Position numbers and translations under genes: made by a program. The notes under the pieces were generated by a model that had not been told where the DNA came from, ran no database searches, and saw only the letters and a list, made by a program, of their open reading frames with translations. From Novosphingobium sp. IK01 (GTDB taxonomy: Bacteria; Pseudomonadota; Alphaproteobacteria; Sphingomonadales; Sphingomonadaceae): a stretch of 64,000 nucleotides of DNA. The stretch is taken from positions 620,001-684,000 of the forward strand of contig NZ_BTFW01000001.1 of assembly GCF_033242265.1 (NCBI RefSeq), read 5' to 3'. This document shows positions 1-9,718 of the stretch, piece after piece. Position 1 is the stretch's first letter; every line of letters begins with the position of its first letter.

Positions 1-483
1 TCCACCAATGCACCGCTGATCGCCGAAGTGGTGCACGCCGTGCGCCGGGAGACCGGCGTGGTGGTGCCTGCTGTCCATCTCTGGCGCTCACTCCCGGATG
101 CCGTGTGGGAAGAAGCCCATGGCGACAAGGCTGCGGCGGCACGCGGGCACGGCGCCGATCCGGTAACTTCGGTGATGATGTACCTGGCCCCCGGCCTGGT
201 CGGCCAGGCAAAGTCGGGCGCCACGCCGCGCAAGCCGGTGTTCGGCCTGCCTTCCGACCCGCATTTTGCCAGCGCGCGCTTTGGCGGAACCTCCATCGAC
301 TTCCCGCTGGACGCCGGGGAAGTGGCCGATGATGGCATCGGTTCGGGCGATCCTTCGCTGTCGAGCGCGCGGGCGGGCCAGATCTTCACGCGCTTCCTGA
401 TCGGACATGTCGCCGACTTCCTCCGCCACTTTCAAAAGTCTGATCCTCGCCGGCCAGACCTTGCCCCCGGTGCCCCGAAATGA
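1..483 (+). CDS. Creatininase-family amidohydrolase, C-terminal part
   Basis: Reading frame 1 is open from the first base to the TGA at 481-483, so the start lies outside the window and 160 residues are visible. A GHGADPVTS segment followed by MMYLAPGLV resembles the creatininase-fold motif in which a conserved polar segment precedes TS and a helix; these are metal-dependent cytoplasmic hydrolases of cyclic amides and related substrates. The substrate cannot be read from this fragment. The stop overlaps the next start (ATGA at 480-483), which points to translational coupling and a shared operon with the RraA-like gene. Confidence 0.7.
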   Translation, partial: STNAPLIAEVVHAVRRETGVVVPAVHLWRSLPDAVWEEAHGDKAAAARGHGADPVTSVMMYLAPGLVGQAKSGATPRKPVFGLPSDPHFASARFGGTSIDFPLDAGEVADDGIGSGDPSLSSARAGQIFTRFLIGHVADFLRHFQKSDPRRPDLAPGAPK

Positions 484-1139
484 GCTATGATCGCCAGCCC
501 ATGCCCCCGCAAGTCGCCCCTGACCTCGTGCGGCGGCTTGCCCAAACCGAGACATCGACGCTTGGACATTGGCGTCTTTGGGGTATTTGTGCCCCGGAGC
601 TGCGCCCTCTCAAGCCCACGATGAAGGCCTGCGGAACAGTGGTCACCTTGGCGTTGCCAGGCCCTGACGGCGCACTCTTGCACGAGGCCCTGTCCTGTCT
701 GCGCAAAGGCGACGTACTCGCCATCGACCGGCTCGGAGATACGCTGCACGCAGCGGTGGGGGGCGTGGTCGCCGCGGCTGCGGTGGCCAGGGGGCTTGCC
801 GGGATCGTCGTCGATGGTCCGGTCACGGATCTTTGCGAAATCCTCGAAACGGGACTTCCGGTCTGGTCGCGCGGTGTGTCCGCCAAAACGACACGCCGCC
901 TGGGCCTTGGCGGGCGGTTCAATGCGGCGGTGAATATTGGCGGTGCCGTCGCGCACCCCGGTGACCTTGCCCTGTGTGATGGCGATGGGGTCGTTTTTGT
1001 TTCCACGCAGGAAGCCGAAGACGACATTGATCGTGCAATCCGCAGCGCACATCGCGAACGCACCATTCGGGACGGCCTTGCGCAAGGCAACATGCTCGAA
1101 GGGCTGCTGGAGCAGCCGGTTCTGGCGAGGCTGACCTGA
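480..1139 (+). CDS. RraA-like / HMG-CHA aldolase-fold protein
   Basis: A 219-residue protein of the RraA superfamily, which contains RNase E inhibitors and class II 4-hydroxy-4-methyl-2-oxoglutarate aldolases. The core GDVLAIDRLGDTLHA, the VGG turn near residue 94 and VDGPVTDLCEI near residues 111-121 fit the family. In the aldolases an Arg-Asp pair with a Glu three residues later binds metal and substrate. Here the Asp (about 117) and Glu (about 120) are present, but Thr 116 stands where Arg is expected, so aldolase activity is doubtful. It overlaps the creatininase-family gene and is followed one base later by the Lrp-type regulator, which suggests a small-molecule catabolic operon rather than RNA metabolism. 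Confidence 0.8.
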   Translation: MSYDRQPMPPQVAPDLVRRLAQTETSTLGHWRLWGICAPELRPLKPTMKACGTVVTLALPGPDGALLHEALSCLRKGDVLAIDRLGDTLHAAVGGVVAAAAVARGLAGIVVDGPVTDLCEILETGLPVWSRGVSAKTTRRLGLGGRFNAAVNIGGAVAHPGDLALCDGDGVVFVSTQEAEDDIDRAIRSAHRERTIRDGLAQGNMLEGLLEQPVLARLT

Positions 1140-1140
1140 C

Positions 1141-1632
1141 ATGAACACACGCCTGACCCTTGACGACGCCGATATCCGCATTCTTGCGGCCCTTCAGAAG
1201 GACGGCACCCTTTCGATGGCGGCGCTCTCCGAGCGTGTCCACCTTTCGCACAGCAGTTGCTGGCGCCGTCTCAGGAGACTGGAAGCCGCTGGCACGATCA
1301 CTGGTCGCGTGGCGCTGCTCGATCCGGCGAAGCTGGGACTGGAGCTGACCGCCTATGTCTCGGTCCGCACCAGCGAACACAATGAGGAATGGCTGCGCAG
1401 CTTCGCGCGTGCTGTCGAAGCGATACCCGAAATAGTCGAGTTGTACCGCATGACCGGTGATGTCGATTACCTGATGAAGATCCGGGTCGCCAACATCGCT
1501 GCCTACGACGCGGTGTACAAGAAACTGATCAGCATGGTGAAACTTACAGACGTCAGCTCCGCCTTTGCGATGGAAGAAATGAAGAACACCACGGAGCTTC
1601 CTCTATCCACGTCACCCTGCCGCACCGGATGA
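1141..1632 (+). CDS. Lrp/AsnC-family transcriptional regulator
   Basis: A 163-residue regulator. An N-terminal winged helix-turn-helix (LSMAALSERVHLSHSSCWRR, about residues 23-42, then RLEAAGTITGR) is followed by the ligand-sensing alpha-beta domain that ends with MTGDVDYLMKIRV and AFAMEEMK. These proteins act as octamers or dimers that respond to amino acids and often control neighbouring genes. It starts one base after the RraA-like stop and is followed at about 90 bp by a PLP-dependent lyase, so it probably regulates one or both. Family assignment is firm; the effector is unknown. Confidence 0.92.
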   Translation: MNTRLTLDDADIRILAALQKDGTLSMAALSERVHLSHSSCWRRLRRLEAAGTITGRVALLDPAKLGLELTAYVSVRTSEHNEEWLRSFARAVEAIPEIVELYRMTGDVDYLMKIRVANIAAYDAVYKKLISMVKLTDVSSAFAMEEMKNTTELPLSTSPCRTG

Positions 1633-1723
1633 CGCGCATCATTTTGCAATTCAACATGAAATCATGATGCGATCTTCGAGGCCGCTGCCTGACATTGGAA
1701 ATGACATCACCGAGCAGGCCAAA

Positions 1724-3019
1724 ATGCGGTCGCATGACAGAACAGGAATGCCAATTGTGACTATTGATTATGGCAGAAATAGCGAAGCGACGCGCATGAT
1801 CCACCCGGTTCATGTCGACGATGACGTTCTGCGAACTGCCGCACCTGTTATTCAGCGTGGCACCACGGTTTTGCTCGATGACTACAGCGCATTTGGAAGA
1901 ACCACACCGACCTATGGGCGCGGCGGCCTTGCTTCGCAGGCCGCGCTGCGACAGGCGCTTTGCGAACTCGAAGGCGGCGAGGGGGCTGAACTTTATCCGT
2001 CCGGGCTAGCTGCCGTGACCGGTGCAATCCTCTCAATATGCCGTACCGGCGACGAAATCCTGATCTGTGACACCATCTACGGCCCAACCCGCCGCTTTGC
2101 CACGACCACTCTTGCCGATTACGGCGTTTCGGCGCGCTATTTCCCTGCCGCCATCGCGATGGACGATCTTGCCGCCATGCTTGGCGAAAGGACGCGGCTG
2201 ATCGTGCTGGAGGCGCCAGGTTCCCTGACGCTCGACATGCTCGACGTTCCAGGTGTTGCGGCCCTCGCACGCGAGCGTGGCATCTTCACGCTGATCGACA
2301 ACACTTATGCTGCGGGCGTGCTGTTCAAGCCGCTTGCCCATGGCGTGGATATCTCCGTCCAGGCGCTCACCAAGTACGTGTGCGGTCATTCGGATGTCTT
2401 CCTCGGCAGCGCTGTCGCCAATGGGGAGGCGGCCGCACTGATCAAGCGCGGATCGCGCAGCATGGGCTGGGCTGTGTCGGCCGATGACGCCTACCTGGCC
2501 TTGCGCGGCCTGCGCACCCTGCATGCCCGGCTGGCACGCCACGGCGATGCAGCACTGGAAGTCGCGGCCTGGCTACAGGGACAGCCGATGGTACGCGAGG
2601 TGCTCTGCCCTCAGTTGCCCGGCACACGCGGGCACGAGATATTCAGGCGCCATTTCAGCGCCGGCAACGGCTTGGTCACGATCGTGCTGAATGGTCCTGA
2701 AATGGCCGAACACGCGTTCTTCAATGCGCTGCGCCTGTTCGGCCTCGGCTTTTCCTGGGGCGGATTCGAGAGCCTTGCCATCCCGTGCAACGGCCAGATC
2801 CGCCAGCGCTCTTTCGCGGCGCAAACCGGCAATCCGGCGATCCGCCTCCACGTGGGGCTGGAACACACCGCAGACCTGATTCGTGAACTCGACGGCGCGC
2901 TTTGCGCATTTGCGGCGGCTGCCGACGGGAACACGCACACCGGGACGGGACAACCCGCCGGACAAACAGGCGCCTCTACCCGACCAGGGCGGGGCGCCCA
3001 GGAGGACAGTGCCACTTAA
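1724..3019 (+). CDS. Cystathionine beta-lyase-like PLP enzyme (Cys/Met family)
   Basis: A 431-residue fold-type I PLP enzyme of the Cys/Met metabolism family. Visible features are TPTYGRGGL near the N terminus, YPSGLAAVTGAIL for phosphate binding, the cofactor-binding Asp in LIDNTYAAG, and the Schiff-base Lys in VQALTKYVCGHSD. SWGGFESLAIP and a late IRLHVGLEH fit beta-lyases. Start codons at 1664, 1724, 1748 and 1796 are all possible; 1724 is preferred because GCAGG sits five bases before it. About 30 Gly/Thr-rich residues at the C terminus extend past the usual end of the family. The reaction would be cleavage of cystathionine or a related thioether to a thiol, pyruvate and ammonia; the actual substrate is inferred only. 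Confidence 0.85.
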   Translation: MRSHDRTGMPIVTIDYGRNSEATRMIHPVHVDDDVLRTAAPVIQRGTTVLLDDYSAFGRTTPTYGRGGLASQAALRQALCELEGGEGAELYPSGLAAVTGAILSICRTGDEILICDTIYGPTRRFATTTLADYGVSARYFPAAIAMDDLAAMLGERTRLIVLEAPGSLTLDMLDVPGVAALARERGIFTLIDNTYAAGVLFKPLAHGVDISVQALTKYVCGHSDVFLGSAVANGEAAALIKRGSRSMGWAVSADDAYLALRGLRTLHARLARHGDAALEVAAWLQGQPMVREVLCPQLPGTRGHEIFRRHFSAGNGLVTIVLNGPEMAEHAFFNALRLFGLGFSWGGFESLAIPCNGQIRQRSFAAQTGNPAIRLHVGLEHTADLIRELDGALCAFAAAADGNTHTGTGQPAGQTGASTRPGRGAQEDSAT

Positions 3020-3062
3020 TCCGGCGGCGTCAGAGACGCCGCACAAATATTGGGGGGTTTTA

Positions 3063-5531
3063 ATGCGTAGAATACTTGTTTCTTCGTCCATCCTTGCGAT
3101 GAGCGCTGCTCTTGGTGGCACCGCCTTTGCACAGGCAGCAGACGATCCCGGCACGCAGGGCGGTCAGGACATCGTCGTCACAGGCTCGCGCGGGCAGGCG
3201 CGTACCGTGGCCACGAGCCCTACGCCGATCGACGTCATCAGCGGCGAGCAGATCGCCCAGCTCGGTGGCTCAATGCAGCTGCGCGACGTGCTGTCTCAGC
3301 TCGTGCCTTCGTTCCAGTCGCAGCAGGTTGGTTCCTCGTCGTGGAACTCGGTCACGCGCCCGGCTGGTCTGCGTGGTCTTTCGGGCGTGCACGTCCTGGT
3401 TCTGGTCAACGGCAAGCGCCGCCACAACTCGGCCCTGATCGACCTGAACTCGGGATCGACCTCGATGGGCGGCAACCCGGTCGACCTCGACCAGATCCCC
3501 GCCAGCGCGATCGCACGCATCGAAGTCCTTCGCGACGGCGCTGCGGCACAATATGGCACCGATGCCATCGCCGGGGTCATCAATGTGATCCTCAAGGACA
3601 ACCCCAATGCGGGCAGCGGGGCGATCGAGGCCGGCCGGCGCTACAGCGACAGCGTCAATGGCAGTGACGGCGAGACCGTCTCTGCGCAGCTGTCCAAGGG
3701 CTTCCATCTTGGCGGGAATGGCTCGATCGTCATCTCCGCCGAAGGCAAGCTGCAGAAGCCAACGGTGCGCAACTCTGACTACACCGGCCGCATCTATCCC
3801 CGCATCAACGGCGCCGACGATCCGCGCGAGGCGACCGGCGATCGCCGCCGCTACCAGGGCGGCCTGCCGGACCTGAAGTCGGTCAGCCTCGCCCAGAACA
3901 GTTATGTCGATGTGGGTTCCCTGACGATCTACACCAATGCCACCTTCGGCTATCGCGAAGCGCGCGTGGGGCAGGCGGGCCGCTATCCCAGCACGACCAG
4001 CGACATCGTCCAGATCTATCCGGACGGCTTCACGCCGTACTACACGATGAAGGAAACCGACTGGCAGGCGACCGCCGGGATGAAGCAGAAGGTCGGTGGC
4101 TGGAACCTCGATTTCAGCACCACTTACGGTCGCGACTACGTGCGTTCGGGGGCAGACAACACGCTCAACGCCTCGCTCGGCCCGTCAAGCCCCACCAGAT
4201 TTGACACCTTCAGCGCCGCATTCGACCAGTGGACCACCAACTTCGACATGTCCAAGGGCCTGGAAGTTCTCGGTGGTCGCCACCTGCAGGTCTCGGCAGG
4301 GGCGGAATTCCGGTACGAAAGCTATGTCACCAAGTCGCTCGATACGGCATCGTGGGCCAATGGCGGCTATGTGTACCCGGCGGGCTCGCCGCTCGCGGGC
4401 CAGCCGGGCGCGATCGGCGCGCAGGGCGCGACGGTCATCACTCCGGCGGACGCGGCGAACGCCAAGCGCATGGTCGGCGCGGCCTATATTGACCTGGCGC
4501 TCGATCTCACCGACCGGCTGCTGATTACCGGCGCGGGCCGCTTCGAGACTTACGACGACAGCTCGGGCAACGTGTGGAGCGGCAAGGTCTCGGGGCTGTG
4601 GAAGGCGACCGACTGGCTGAACTTCCGGGGGGCTTTCTCGAATGGCTTCCGGTCGCCGTCACTCTCGCAGCAAGCCTACGCGCAGACCGCCACCCAGGTC
4701 TCGCTCGTCAACGGCTCGTACCAGCTGATCGAGTCCAAGATCCTGCAAACCGGCTCGCCGATTGCGCAGGCGCTGGGCGCGCAGCCACTCAAGCCGGAAC
4801 GGTCGCGCAACTACAGCTTCGGCGTGACCATGACGCCGCTGGCGCGCTTCACGCTGACCGTCGATGCCTACCAGATCAATATCGACGACCGCATCACCCT
4901 GACCGGTCTTCTGTCCAGCGCAGGGGTGCGCCAGATCCTGAGGAACAACGGGTTCTCGGGCAACCAGTACGTGCGCTTTTTCGCCAATGCCATCGACACC
5001 CGCACCCGCGGCATCGACGCGGTGGCAAACTACACCTTCTCACTGGGCCATTTCGGGCAGGTGCGAGCCAGCGCAGCCTACAACTATAACAAAACGACGA
5101 TCACCCACGTCGCCGACAATCCTGCACAGCTGGCCAACCTTGGCCTGACCTTGTTCGACCGCCAGACGCAGGGCTACTTCACGGTCTTCACGCCGCGAGA
5201 CAAGATCATCCTCGGCCTCAACTGGTCGAAGGGCCCGTACTCGATCAATGCCAAGGAAACCCGCTACGGCAGCTGGACGGCCCTCGCCAACCTGGTCAAC
5301 GGTCAACCGACGGCGGACCAGAGCTACGGCGCGAAGTGGATCACCGACCTTGAAGTCGGATACCAGGTCATCCCGGCGATGAAGCTGTCGTTCGGCGCCT
5401 ACAATCTGTTCAACACCTACCCGGACAAGAACACTGTGCCTAACACCATCGGCAGCTCACCTTACGGCAGCAACTCGCCGTTCGGTGCGTATGGCGGATA
5501 TTACTACGGCCGCCTCTCGTTCGACTTCTAA
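3063..5531 (+). CDS. TonB-dependent outer-membrane receptor
   Basis: An 822-residue receptor. ATG 3063 is chosen because it begins a clear signal peptide (MRRILVSSSILAMSAALGG, cleavage after AFA). A plug domain follows at about residues 35-165 (DIVVTGSR, LRGLSGVHVLVLVNGKRR, IARIEVLRDGAAAQYGTDAI), then a beta-barrel ending in LSFDF with the C-terminal Phe used in barrel assembly. It imports a ligand across the outer membrane using TonB energy. The nearby amidohydrolase, RraA-like protein and PLP lyase suggest an organic nitrogen or sulfur compound, but this is inference from position. It starts 43 bp after the lyase stop and may share its transcript. Confidence 0.93.
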   Translation: MRRILVSSSILAMSAALGGTAFAQAADDPGTQGGQDIVVTGSRGQARTVATSPTPIDVISGEQIAQLGGSMQLRDVLSQLVPSFQSQQVGSSSWNSVTRPAGLRGLSGVHVLVLVNGKRRHNSALIDLNSGSTSMGGNPVDLDQIPASAIARIEVLRDGAAAQYGTDAIAGVINVILKDNPNAGSGAIEAGRRYSDSVNGSDGETVSAQLSKGFHLGGNGSIVISAEGKLQKPTVRNSDYTGRIYPRINGADDPREATGDRRRYQGGLPDLKSVSLAQNSYVDVGSLTIYTNATFGYREARVGQAGRYPSTTSDIVQIYPDGFTPYYTMKETDWQATAGMKQKVGGWNLDFSTTYGRDYVRSGADNTLNASLGPSSPTRFDTFSAAFDQWTTNFDMSKGLEVLGGRHLQVSAGAEFRYESYVTKSLDTASWANGGYVYPAGSPLAGQPGAIGAQGATVITPADAANAKRMVGAAYIDLALDLTDRLLITGAGRFETYDDSSGNVWSGKVSGLWKATDWLNFRGAFSNGFRSPSLSQQAYAQTATQVSLVNGSYQLIESKILQTGSPIAQALGAQPLKPERSRNYSFGVTMTPLARFTLTVDAYQINIDDRITLTGLLSSAGVRQILRNNGFSGNQYVRFFANAIDTRTRGIDAVANYTFSLGHFGQVRASAAYNYNKTTITHVADNPAQLANLGLTLFDRQTQGYFTVFTPRDKIILGLNWSKGPYSINAKETRYGSWTALANLVNGQPTADQSYGAKWITDLEVGYQVIPAMKLSFGAYNLFNTYPDKNTVPNTIGSSPYGSNSPFGAYGGYYYGRLSFDF

Positions 5532-5548
5532 GTACCCACCCCCTGCGA

Positions 5549-5580
5549 CCGGCAGGCAGCGCACCAACCCTGCCCGCCGG
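5549..5580 (+). terminator. Hairpin after the TonB receptor gene
   Basis: Eleven-base arms (5549-5559 and 5570-5580) pair with one mismatch around a ten-base loop, 18 bp after the receptor stop. There is no T run after the stem, so termination is plausible but not certain. Confidence 0.35.
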
Positions 5581-5730
5581 CCGCCCTTCTCCGAGAGCCT
5601 GACTTAAAATTTTACTAAATATAGCAATATCTTGCCGCTCCGTCCCTTAGCATGGAAATGGAGGCGATTGTTGCCCATTGAAGCGTCCCGGGTTTCCGGA
5701 GGCTCCGATTGATGAGAAGGAGCTTTCGTT

Positions 5731-6002
5731 ATGAGCAGAACCCGGAACAAGTTTTCACCTGAGATCCGCGATCGTGCGGTGCGTATGGTTGCGCCGATTA
5801 CGGTTCGGAGTGGGAGGCGATGTCTTCGCTGGGCGCCGATGAGAAGGTCCGGATCAGGGCTCTTGAATGTGAAGTGAAGGAACTCCGCCGGGCGAACGGA
5901 ATCCTCCGCAGGGCGTCTGCATATTTTGCGATGGCTGAGCTCGACCGCCACGAGAGATTGTCCGTCGTCAGAACATTCGGCACAACTCACGGCGTAAATT
6001 AG
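5731..6002 (+). pseudogene. IS3-family orfA remnant with internal deletion
   Basis: ATG 5731, preceded by a good ribosome-binding site (AGAAGGAG), starts [20 protein letters not shown], the usual N terminus of an IS3-family OrfA. The frame is then lost: the middle of the helix-turn-helix region is missing. The leucine-zipper part resumes in another frame from about 5820 ([20 protein letters not shown] and then FAMAELD). The sequence after about 5945 no longer matches the family, so the end is also truncated. No matching orfB follows on this strand; the nearest orfB piece is inverted. Confidence 0.75.
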
Positions 6003-6032
6003 CGGAGTGCGGGCCTCGTCTGGGGTTTGATG

Positions 6033-6405
6033 TTAGGCGGCGAGCTTGCGGTGTTGCAAGCGCCGATGCTCGATGGTCTGTCGTTTGATCCTTTCACGCT
6101 GTTTGATGATGGCGGGGGCCCTGCCGAAGTAGGCATCGGCGGACGTCACGTTGTTCAGGCTCTCGTGGTATCGCTGGTGATTGTAGTGCTCGACGAAGGC
6201 CTTGATCTGTGCCTCGAGGTCGCCGGGCAGGAAGTAGTTTTCCAGTAGGATGCGGTTCTTCAGGGTCTGGTGCCAGCGCTCGATCTTGCCCTGGGTCTGA
6301 GGATGACACGGGGCGCCGCGCACGTGGCTCATCTTGTTGGCCTCGATATATTCGGCCAGTTCGCCCGCGATGTAGCTGGGGCCATTATCAGACAGCAGCC
6401 TTGGC
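6033..6405 (-). pseudogene. IS3-family orfB fragment (integrase core C-terminal part)
   Basis: On the - strand the segment codes for RLLSDNGPSYIAGELAEYIE, which holds the second catalytic Asp of the DDE integrase core. It continues with HPQTQGKIERWHQTLKN, which holds the catalytic Glu, and ends in HRRLQHRKLAA. The first Asp and the whole N-terminal half are missing upstream of about 6405. It lies opposite to the orfA remnant at 5731-6002, so the two are separate relics or products of an inversion. Confidence 0.8.
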
Positions 6406-6589
6406 TGTAAACGTTCACGCTATTTGGCGGCGCACCAATCGCGGTGTTTGTCAGTTACCCAGCTCGATAACGAGGCAATCGCGGGCCGTCTGAACTATGG
6501 CGAGCGGTAAATGGAGGTGTCCAGGTGGCTATGGCTGGCTGCCCCTTAATTCTGCCCGAACCGCGTCGCCCTTAGGGCGTTAATGCTGC

Positions 6590-7238
6590 TGACCTGCCCC
6601 CCGTCAGTCCCTCGATCATAACGAGAGTCCAGCAGTTAAATACGATGCCCCCTGCGCCTGCACAAGCGCGTCGTGCGTGATGGCTTCGTCCTGCTCGAAC
6701 GCTCGACGCGCTTGTGCAGGCGTTCGATTTCCCAAAGATGAGTGTGGCCGGACGTGGTTGTAATCGTAGCGCCAGATGGCCAGCTTCCGGCGGGCATCGG
6801 CCAGGCTGTCGAACAGTTCCTCGTTGAGGAATTCATCGCGCAGCGAGCCGTTGAAGCTCTCGATGAACCCGTTCTGCTGAGGCTTGCCCGGGTCGATGTA
6901 ATGCCACTCGATCCCATTCTTGCCGGCCCATTCGAGGATGGCCCGACTGGTGAATTCGGTGCCATTGTCGCTGACAATGCAGGCCGGTTTGCCATAGAGC
7001 CGCACCAGCGTGTCGAGTTCACGCGCCACCCGGGCACCAGAGATGCTGGTATCCGCGATCAGGCACAGGTTCTCGCGGAAGCAGTCATCATTGATGGCCA
7101 AAATCATGAACTTGCGTGATGCGCCGAAGGTGTCGGACACAAAGTCCATCGACCAGCGTGCCCCCGGTGCCAGCGGCACGGGCATCGGCGTGCGGCTGCC
7201 CCGCGCCCGTTTGCGGCCACGCCGCCGCCGCACTGACA
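6590..7238 (-). pseudogene. Second IS3-family orfB, truncated by the IS66 element
   Basis: The - strand codes from 7238 down to the stop at 6616-6618 for the last two thirds of an OrfB transposase with [17 protein letters not shown] and [15 protein letters not shown], the three DDE segments. It is nearly identical to the OrfB of the complete IS3 element at 30450-31693; one visible difference is Met for Arg after ASRKF. The terminal inverted repeat TGACCTGCCCCCCG is kept at 6590. The other end stops abruptly at the left inverted repeat of the IS66 element at 7239. Confidence 0.88.
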
Positions 7239-7346
7239 GTAAGCGCCCGATTGCTACCGCCTCGATTGGATAAGCCATGTCGTTATTGACGTCGTTATGT
7301 ACGTCATGAGCGATGGAGGCCGGCGTGGCGGTGCTCGAGGTTTTGA

Positions 7347-7712
7347 GTGTTGAACGGCGGCGGCGTGATCGGGCCTGGCACCGGCGCGCGGGTCTATCTG
7401 GCGTGCGGTACGACCGATATGCGCAAAAGCATCACCGGCCTTGCCATTCTGGCGCAGGAGCACCTGCGCCAGAACCCCGCCAGCGGCGCGGTCTTTGCGT
7501 TCCGCGGCCGCAAGGGTGACCGGATCAAGTTGTTGTACTGGGATGGGCAGGGTTTTTGCCTCTATTACAAGATCCTGCAGAAGGGCCGGTTTCCCTGGCC
7601 CAGCAGCGGCGATGCGGTGGCGCGGCTGACCTGCGCGCAACTGGCCATGCTGTGGGAAGGGATTGACTGGCGGCGGCCCTCATGGGGAGCGCCACCGGCC
7701 CGCGTCGGGTGA
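7347..7712 (+). CDS. tnpB: IS66 TnpB accessory protein
   Basis: A 121-residue IS66 Orf2-type protein. [20 protein letters not shown] and later [20 protein letters not shown] are the family signatures. The frame opens at GTG 7347, but a slightly later start close to GARVYLACG is also possible. The product is needed for IS66 transposition, though its biochemical role is not settled. It lies 57 bp before tnpC on the same strand. Confidence 0.85.
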   Translation: MLNGGGVIGPGTGARVYLACGTTDMRKSITGLAILAQEHLRQNPASGAVFAFRGRKGDRIKLLYWDGQGFCLYYKILQKGRFPWPSSGDAVARLTCAQLAMLWEGIDWRRPSWGAPPARVG

Positions 7713-7769
7713 TTTATCAGGCTGATTTTGGGTGTTTTTCTGTCGAATTGACGACGATTCTGCTATCCC

Positions 7770-9407
7770 GTGGGCATGCCATCGATCACCGCATCACTGC
7801 CCGATGATCCGATCGCGCTCAAGGCGATGGTGGCCGCTTTGCAGGCGCAGAACAGCGCTCTGTCGGCCACCGTACGCGTCTTCGAACAACACATCGCCGA
7901 CCTGCAATTGCGGATCGCCAAACTCAAGCGGCAGGCGTTCGGCAAGAGGTCCGAGAAAGTCGAGCGCGAGATCGAACAACTCGAACTCGCGCTTGAAGGC
8001 CTGCTGATCGCCAGGGCCGAGGCCAGTCCGGCCCCGGCAAGCGATGACGACGACGCGCCAGAACCGGCCCAGCCCGCCGCTGCGCCAGAGCGCGCGCCGC
8101 GCCGCCGGCCCCGCGTCTCGGCCGAGACCCCGCGCGAGCGGCGTGAACTCGATCCCGGTGCGGCCTGCCCCGATTGCGGCGGCACCCTGCGCGTGGTCGG
8201 CGAGGACGTCAGCGAGATGCTGGACCTGATCGCCGCCCGGCTGAAGCTCATCGAGATCGCGCGGATCAAGAAGTCCTGTCGCGCCTGCGAGCGGATGGTG
8301 CAGGCGCCGGCACCGAGCCGGCCGATCCCCGGCAGCATGGCGACCGCCTCGTTGCTGGCGACTATTCTGGTCTCCAAGTTCGACGATCACCTGCCGCTGT
8401 ACCGGTTGAACGAGATATTCGCCCGCATGGGCGCGGACATCCCCGACAGCACGATGGCCGACTGGTGCGGGCGCACCATGAAGCTGCTTCTGCCGTTGAT
8501 CGAGCGGATCGAGGGTCACGTGCTGGCGCACGACCTGCTGCATGCGGATGATACGCCGATACGGGTGCTCAATCGCAGCCTGCGCACCGCCGGGGTTGGC
8601 GGGCAACTCGGCAAAGGCGTGCGCAAGGGGCGCATCTGGGCCTATGTCCTCGACCAGCGGCCGTGGGCCGGGCTGGCTCCGCCAGGCATCGCCTACAAGT
8701 TCGCCGCAGACTGGAAGCAGGAACACGTGCTCGCGCATTTGCGCGATGCCCGCGGCATTCTTCAGGCCGATGCCTACAAGGGCTATGCCAAGCTCTACGC
8801 GCCAGGCCCCGATGGCACCGCACCGTTCCGCGAGGCAGCGTGTTGGGCGCATCTGCGCCGCGATTTCCATGATCTGTGGATCGGCGCCAAGTCGCCGATC
8901 GCCCGCGAGGCCCTCGATCACATCGGCGCGCTCTACGACATCGAGGCCCGGATCAGCGGCAAGAGCGCCGCCGACCGTCTCGCCGCGCGTCAGGCCCAGA
9001 GCAAGCCCAGAGTCGAGGCCTTCCATGCATGGGCCCAGGCACAACTCACCAGGCTCCCCGCCAAGGGCGACCTTGCCAATGCCTTCCGCTATGCGCTCGC
9101 GCGATGGCCGGCGTTCTGCCTGTTCCTCGAGGATGGCCGTGTTGCCATCGACAACAACCCCGCCGAACGGGCGCTCAAACCTATTGGAATCGGGAGAAAA
9201 AATTGGCTGTTCGCGGGATCGGACACCGGCGCTGAAACCCTCGCCCGCGCCATGACCATCATCGAAACCGCCAAGATGAACGGCCTCGATCCGCAGGCTT
9301 ACCTCACCGATGTGATCGGGCGTATCAACGATCACAAGATCAGCCGGATCGACGAGTTGCTCCCTTGGAACTGGACGCCACTCGCTCCAATGGCCGAGGC
9401 CGCCTGA
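7770..9407 (+). CDS. tnpC: IS66 transposase TnpC
   Basis: A 545-residue transposase. A coiled-coil N terminus (about residues 10-80) precedes a zinc-ribbon-like CPDCGGTL and a second Cys pair ([10 protein letters not shown]), then the DDE catalytic core. The likely Asp residues are in [12 protein letters not shown] and [12 protein letters not shown], and the Glu is in [18 protein letters not shown]. Length and order are normal for IS66 and no frameshift is seen, so the element may still be active. The stop overlaps the start of the next ORF (TGATG). Confidence 0.93.
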   Translation: MGMPSITASLPDDPIALKAMVAALQAQNSALSATVRVFEQHIADLQLRIAKLKRQAFGKRSEKVEREIEQLELALEGLLIARAEASPAPASDDDDAPEPAQPAAAPERAPRRRPRVSAETPRERRELDPGAACPDCGGTLRVVGEDVSEMLDLIAARLKLIEIARIKKSCRACERMVQAPAPSRPIPGSMATASLLATILVSKFDDHLPLYRLNEIFARMGADIPDSTMADWCGRTMKLLLPLIERIEGHVLAHDLLHADDTPIRVLNRSLRTAGVGGQLGKGVRKGRIWAYVLDQRPWAGLAPPGIAYKFAADWKQEHVLAHLRDARGILQADAYKGYAKLYAPGPDGTAPFREAACWAHLRRDFHDLWIGAKSPIAREALDHIGALYDIEARISGKSAADRLAARQAQSKPRVEAFHAWAQAQLTRLPAKGDLANAFRYALARWPAFCLFLEDGRVAIDNNPAERALKPIGIGRKNWLFAGSDTGAETLARAMTIIETAKMNGLDPQAYLTDVIGRINDHKISRIDELLPWNWTPLAPMAEAA

Positions 9408-9703
9408 TGGCAGCCGTCAGTCATGTCTTTATGCTCGATTATGTCGCGGAAATCCTCGGCGAGCATCCCGATCTCGTCGACGCCATCGTCAGCAACGACG
9501 ATAACCTCTCCTACGGGGCGATCATCACCGTCAGCGCCGGACCCGATGACCACCGCATCGCAATCACCGACAATGGCATCAGCGAACTGCGTGACCTCAT
9601 CGCTGACCTCCGCCGCTCACCCCATGAATGGGATGACTTCCTCCACTCCGTCATCGATGATCCACAGGCCCTCGAAAGCGTCAAGGCTCATATCCCGCGG
9701 TAG
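9407..9703 (+). CDS. Small ORF inside IS66, after tnpC
   Basis: A 98-residue acidic protein ([20 protein letters not shown] start) whose ATG overlaps the tnpC stop and whose stop lies inside the right inverted repeat. It is therefore a genuine part of the mobile unit and translationally coupled. I do not recognise a domain. The pattern IAITDNGISELRDLIADLRR suggests a small alpha-beta protein. Confidence 0.6.
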   Translation: MAAVSHVFMLDYVAEILGEHPDLVDAIVSNDDNLSYGAIITVSAGPDDHRIAITDNGISELRDLIADLRRSPHEWDDFLHSVIDDPQALESVKAHIPR

Positions 9704-9718
9704 CAATCGGGCGCTTAC

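Larger units (their letters stand above)
7239..9718 (+). mobile_element. IS66-family insertion sequence, 2480 bp
   Basis: The ends are perfect inverted repeats of 21 bp: 7239-7259 begins GTAAGCGCCCGATTGC and 9698-9718 is its reverse complement. The element holds tnpB, tnpC and one extra ORF; there is no room for a full tnpA, since only about 108 bp precede tnpB. The flanking 8-mers (CACTGACA on the left, CCACTACG on the right) do not match, so the usual 8-bp target duplication is absent. The left flank is an IS3 orfB and the right flank is the inside of an SGNH hydrolase gene, so a rearrangement followed insertion. Confidence 0.88.

Noticed and set aside
480..1139. RNase E inhibitor RraA as the function
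   Set aside because: The operon context is metabolic, and RraA-fold proteins outside gammaproteobacteria are mostly aldolase relatives.
5731..6405. One complete IS3-family element made of orfA and orfB
   Set aside because: The two parts are on opposite strands, both truncated, and the sequence between them belongs to neither reading frame.
7239..9718. Simple IS66 insertion with 8-bp target duplication
   Set aside because: The flanking 8-mers CACTGACA and CCACTACG differ and the flanks come from two unrelated genes.
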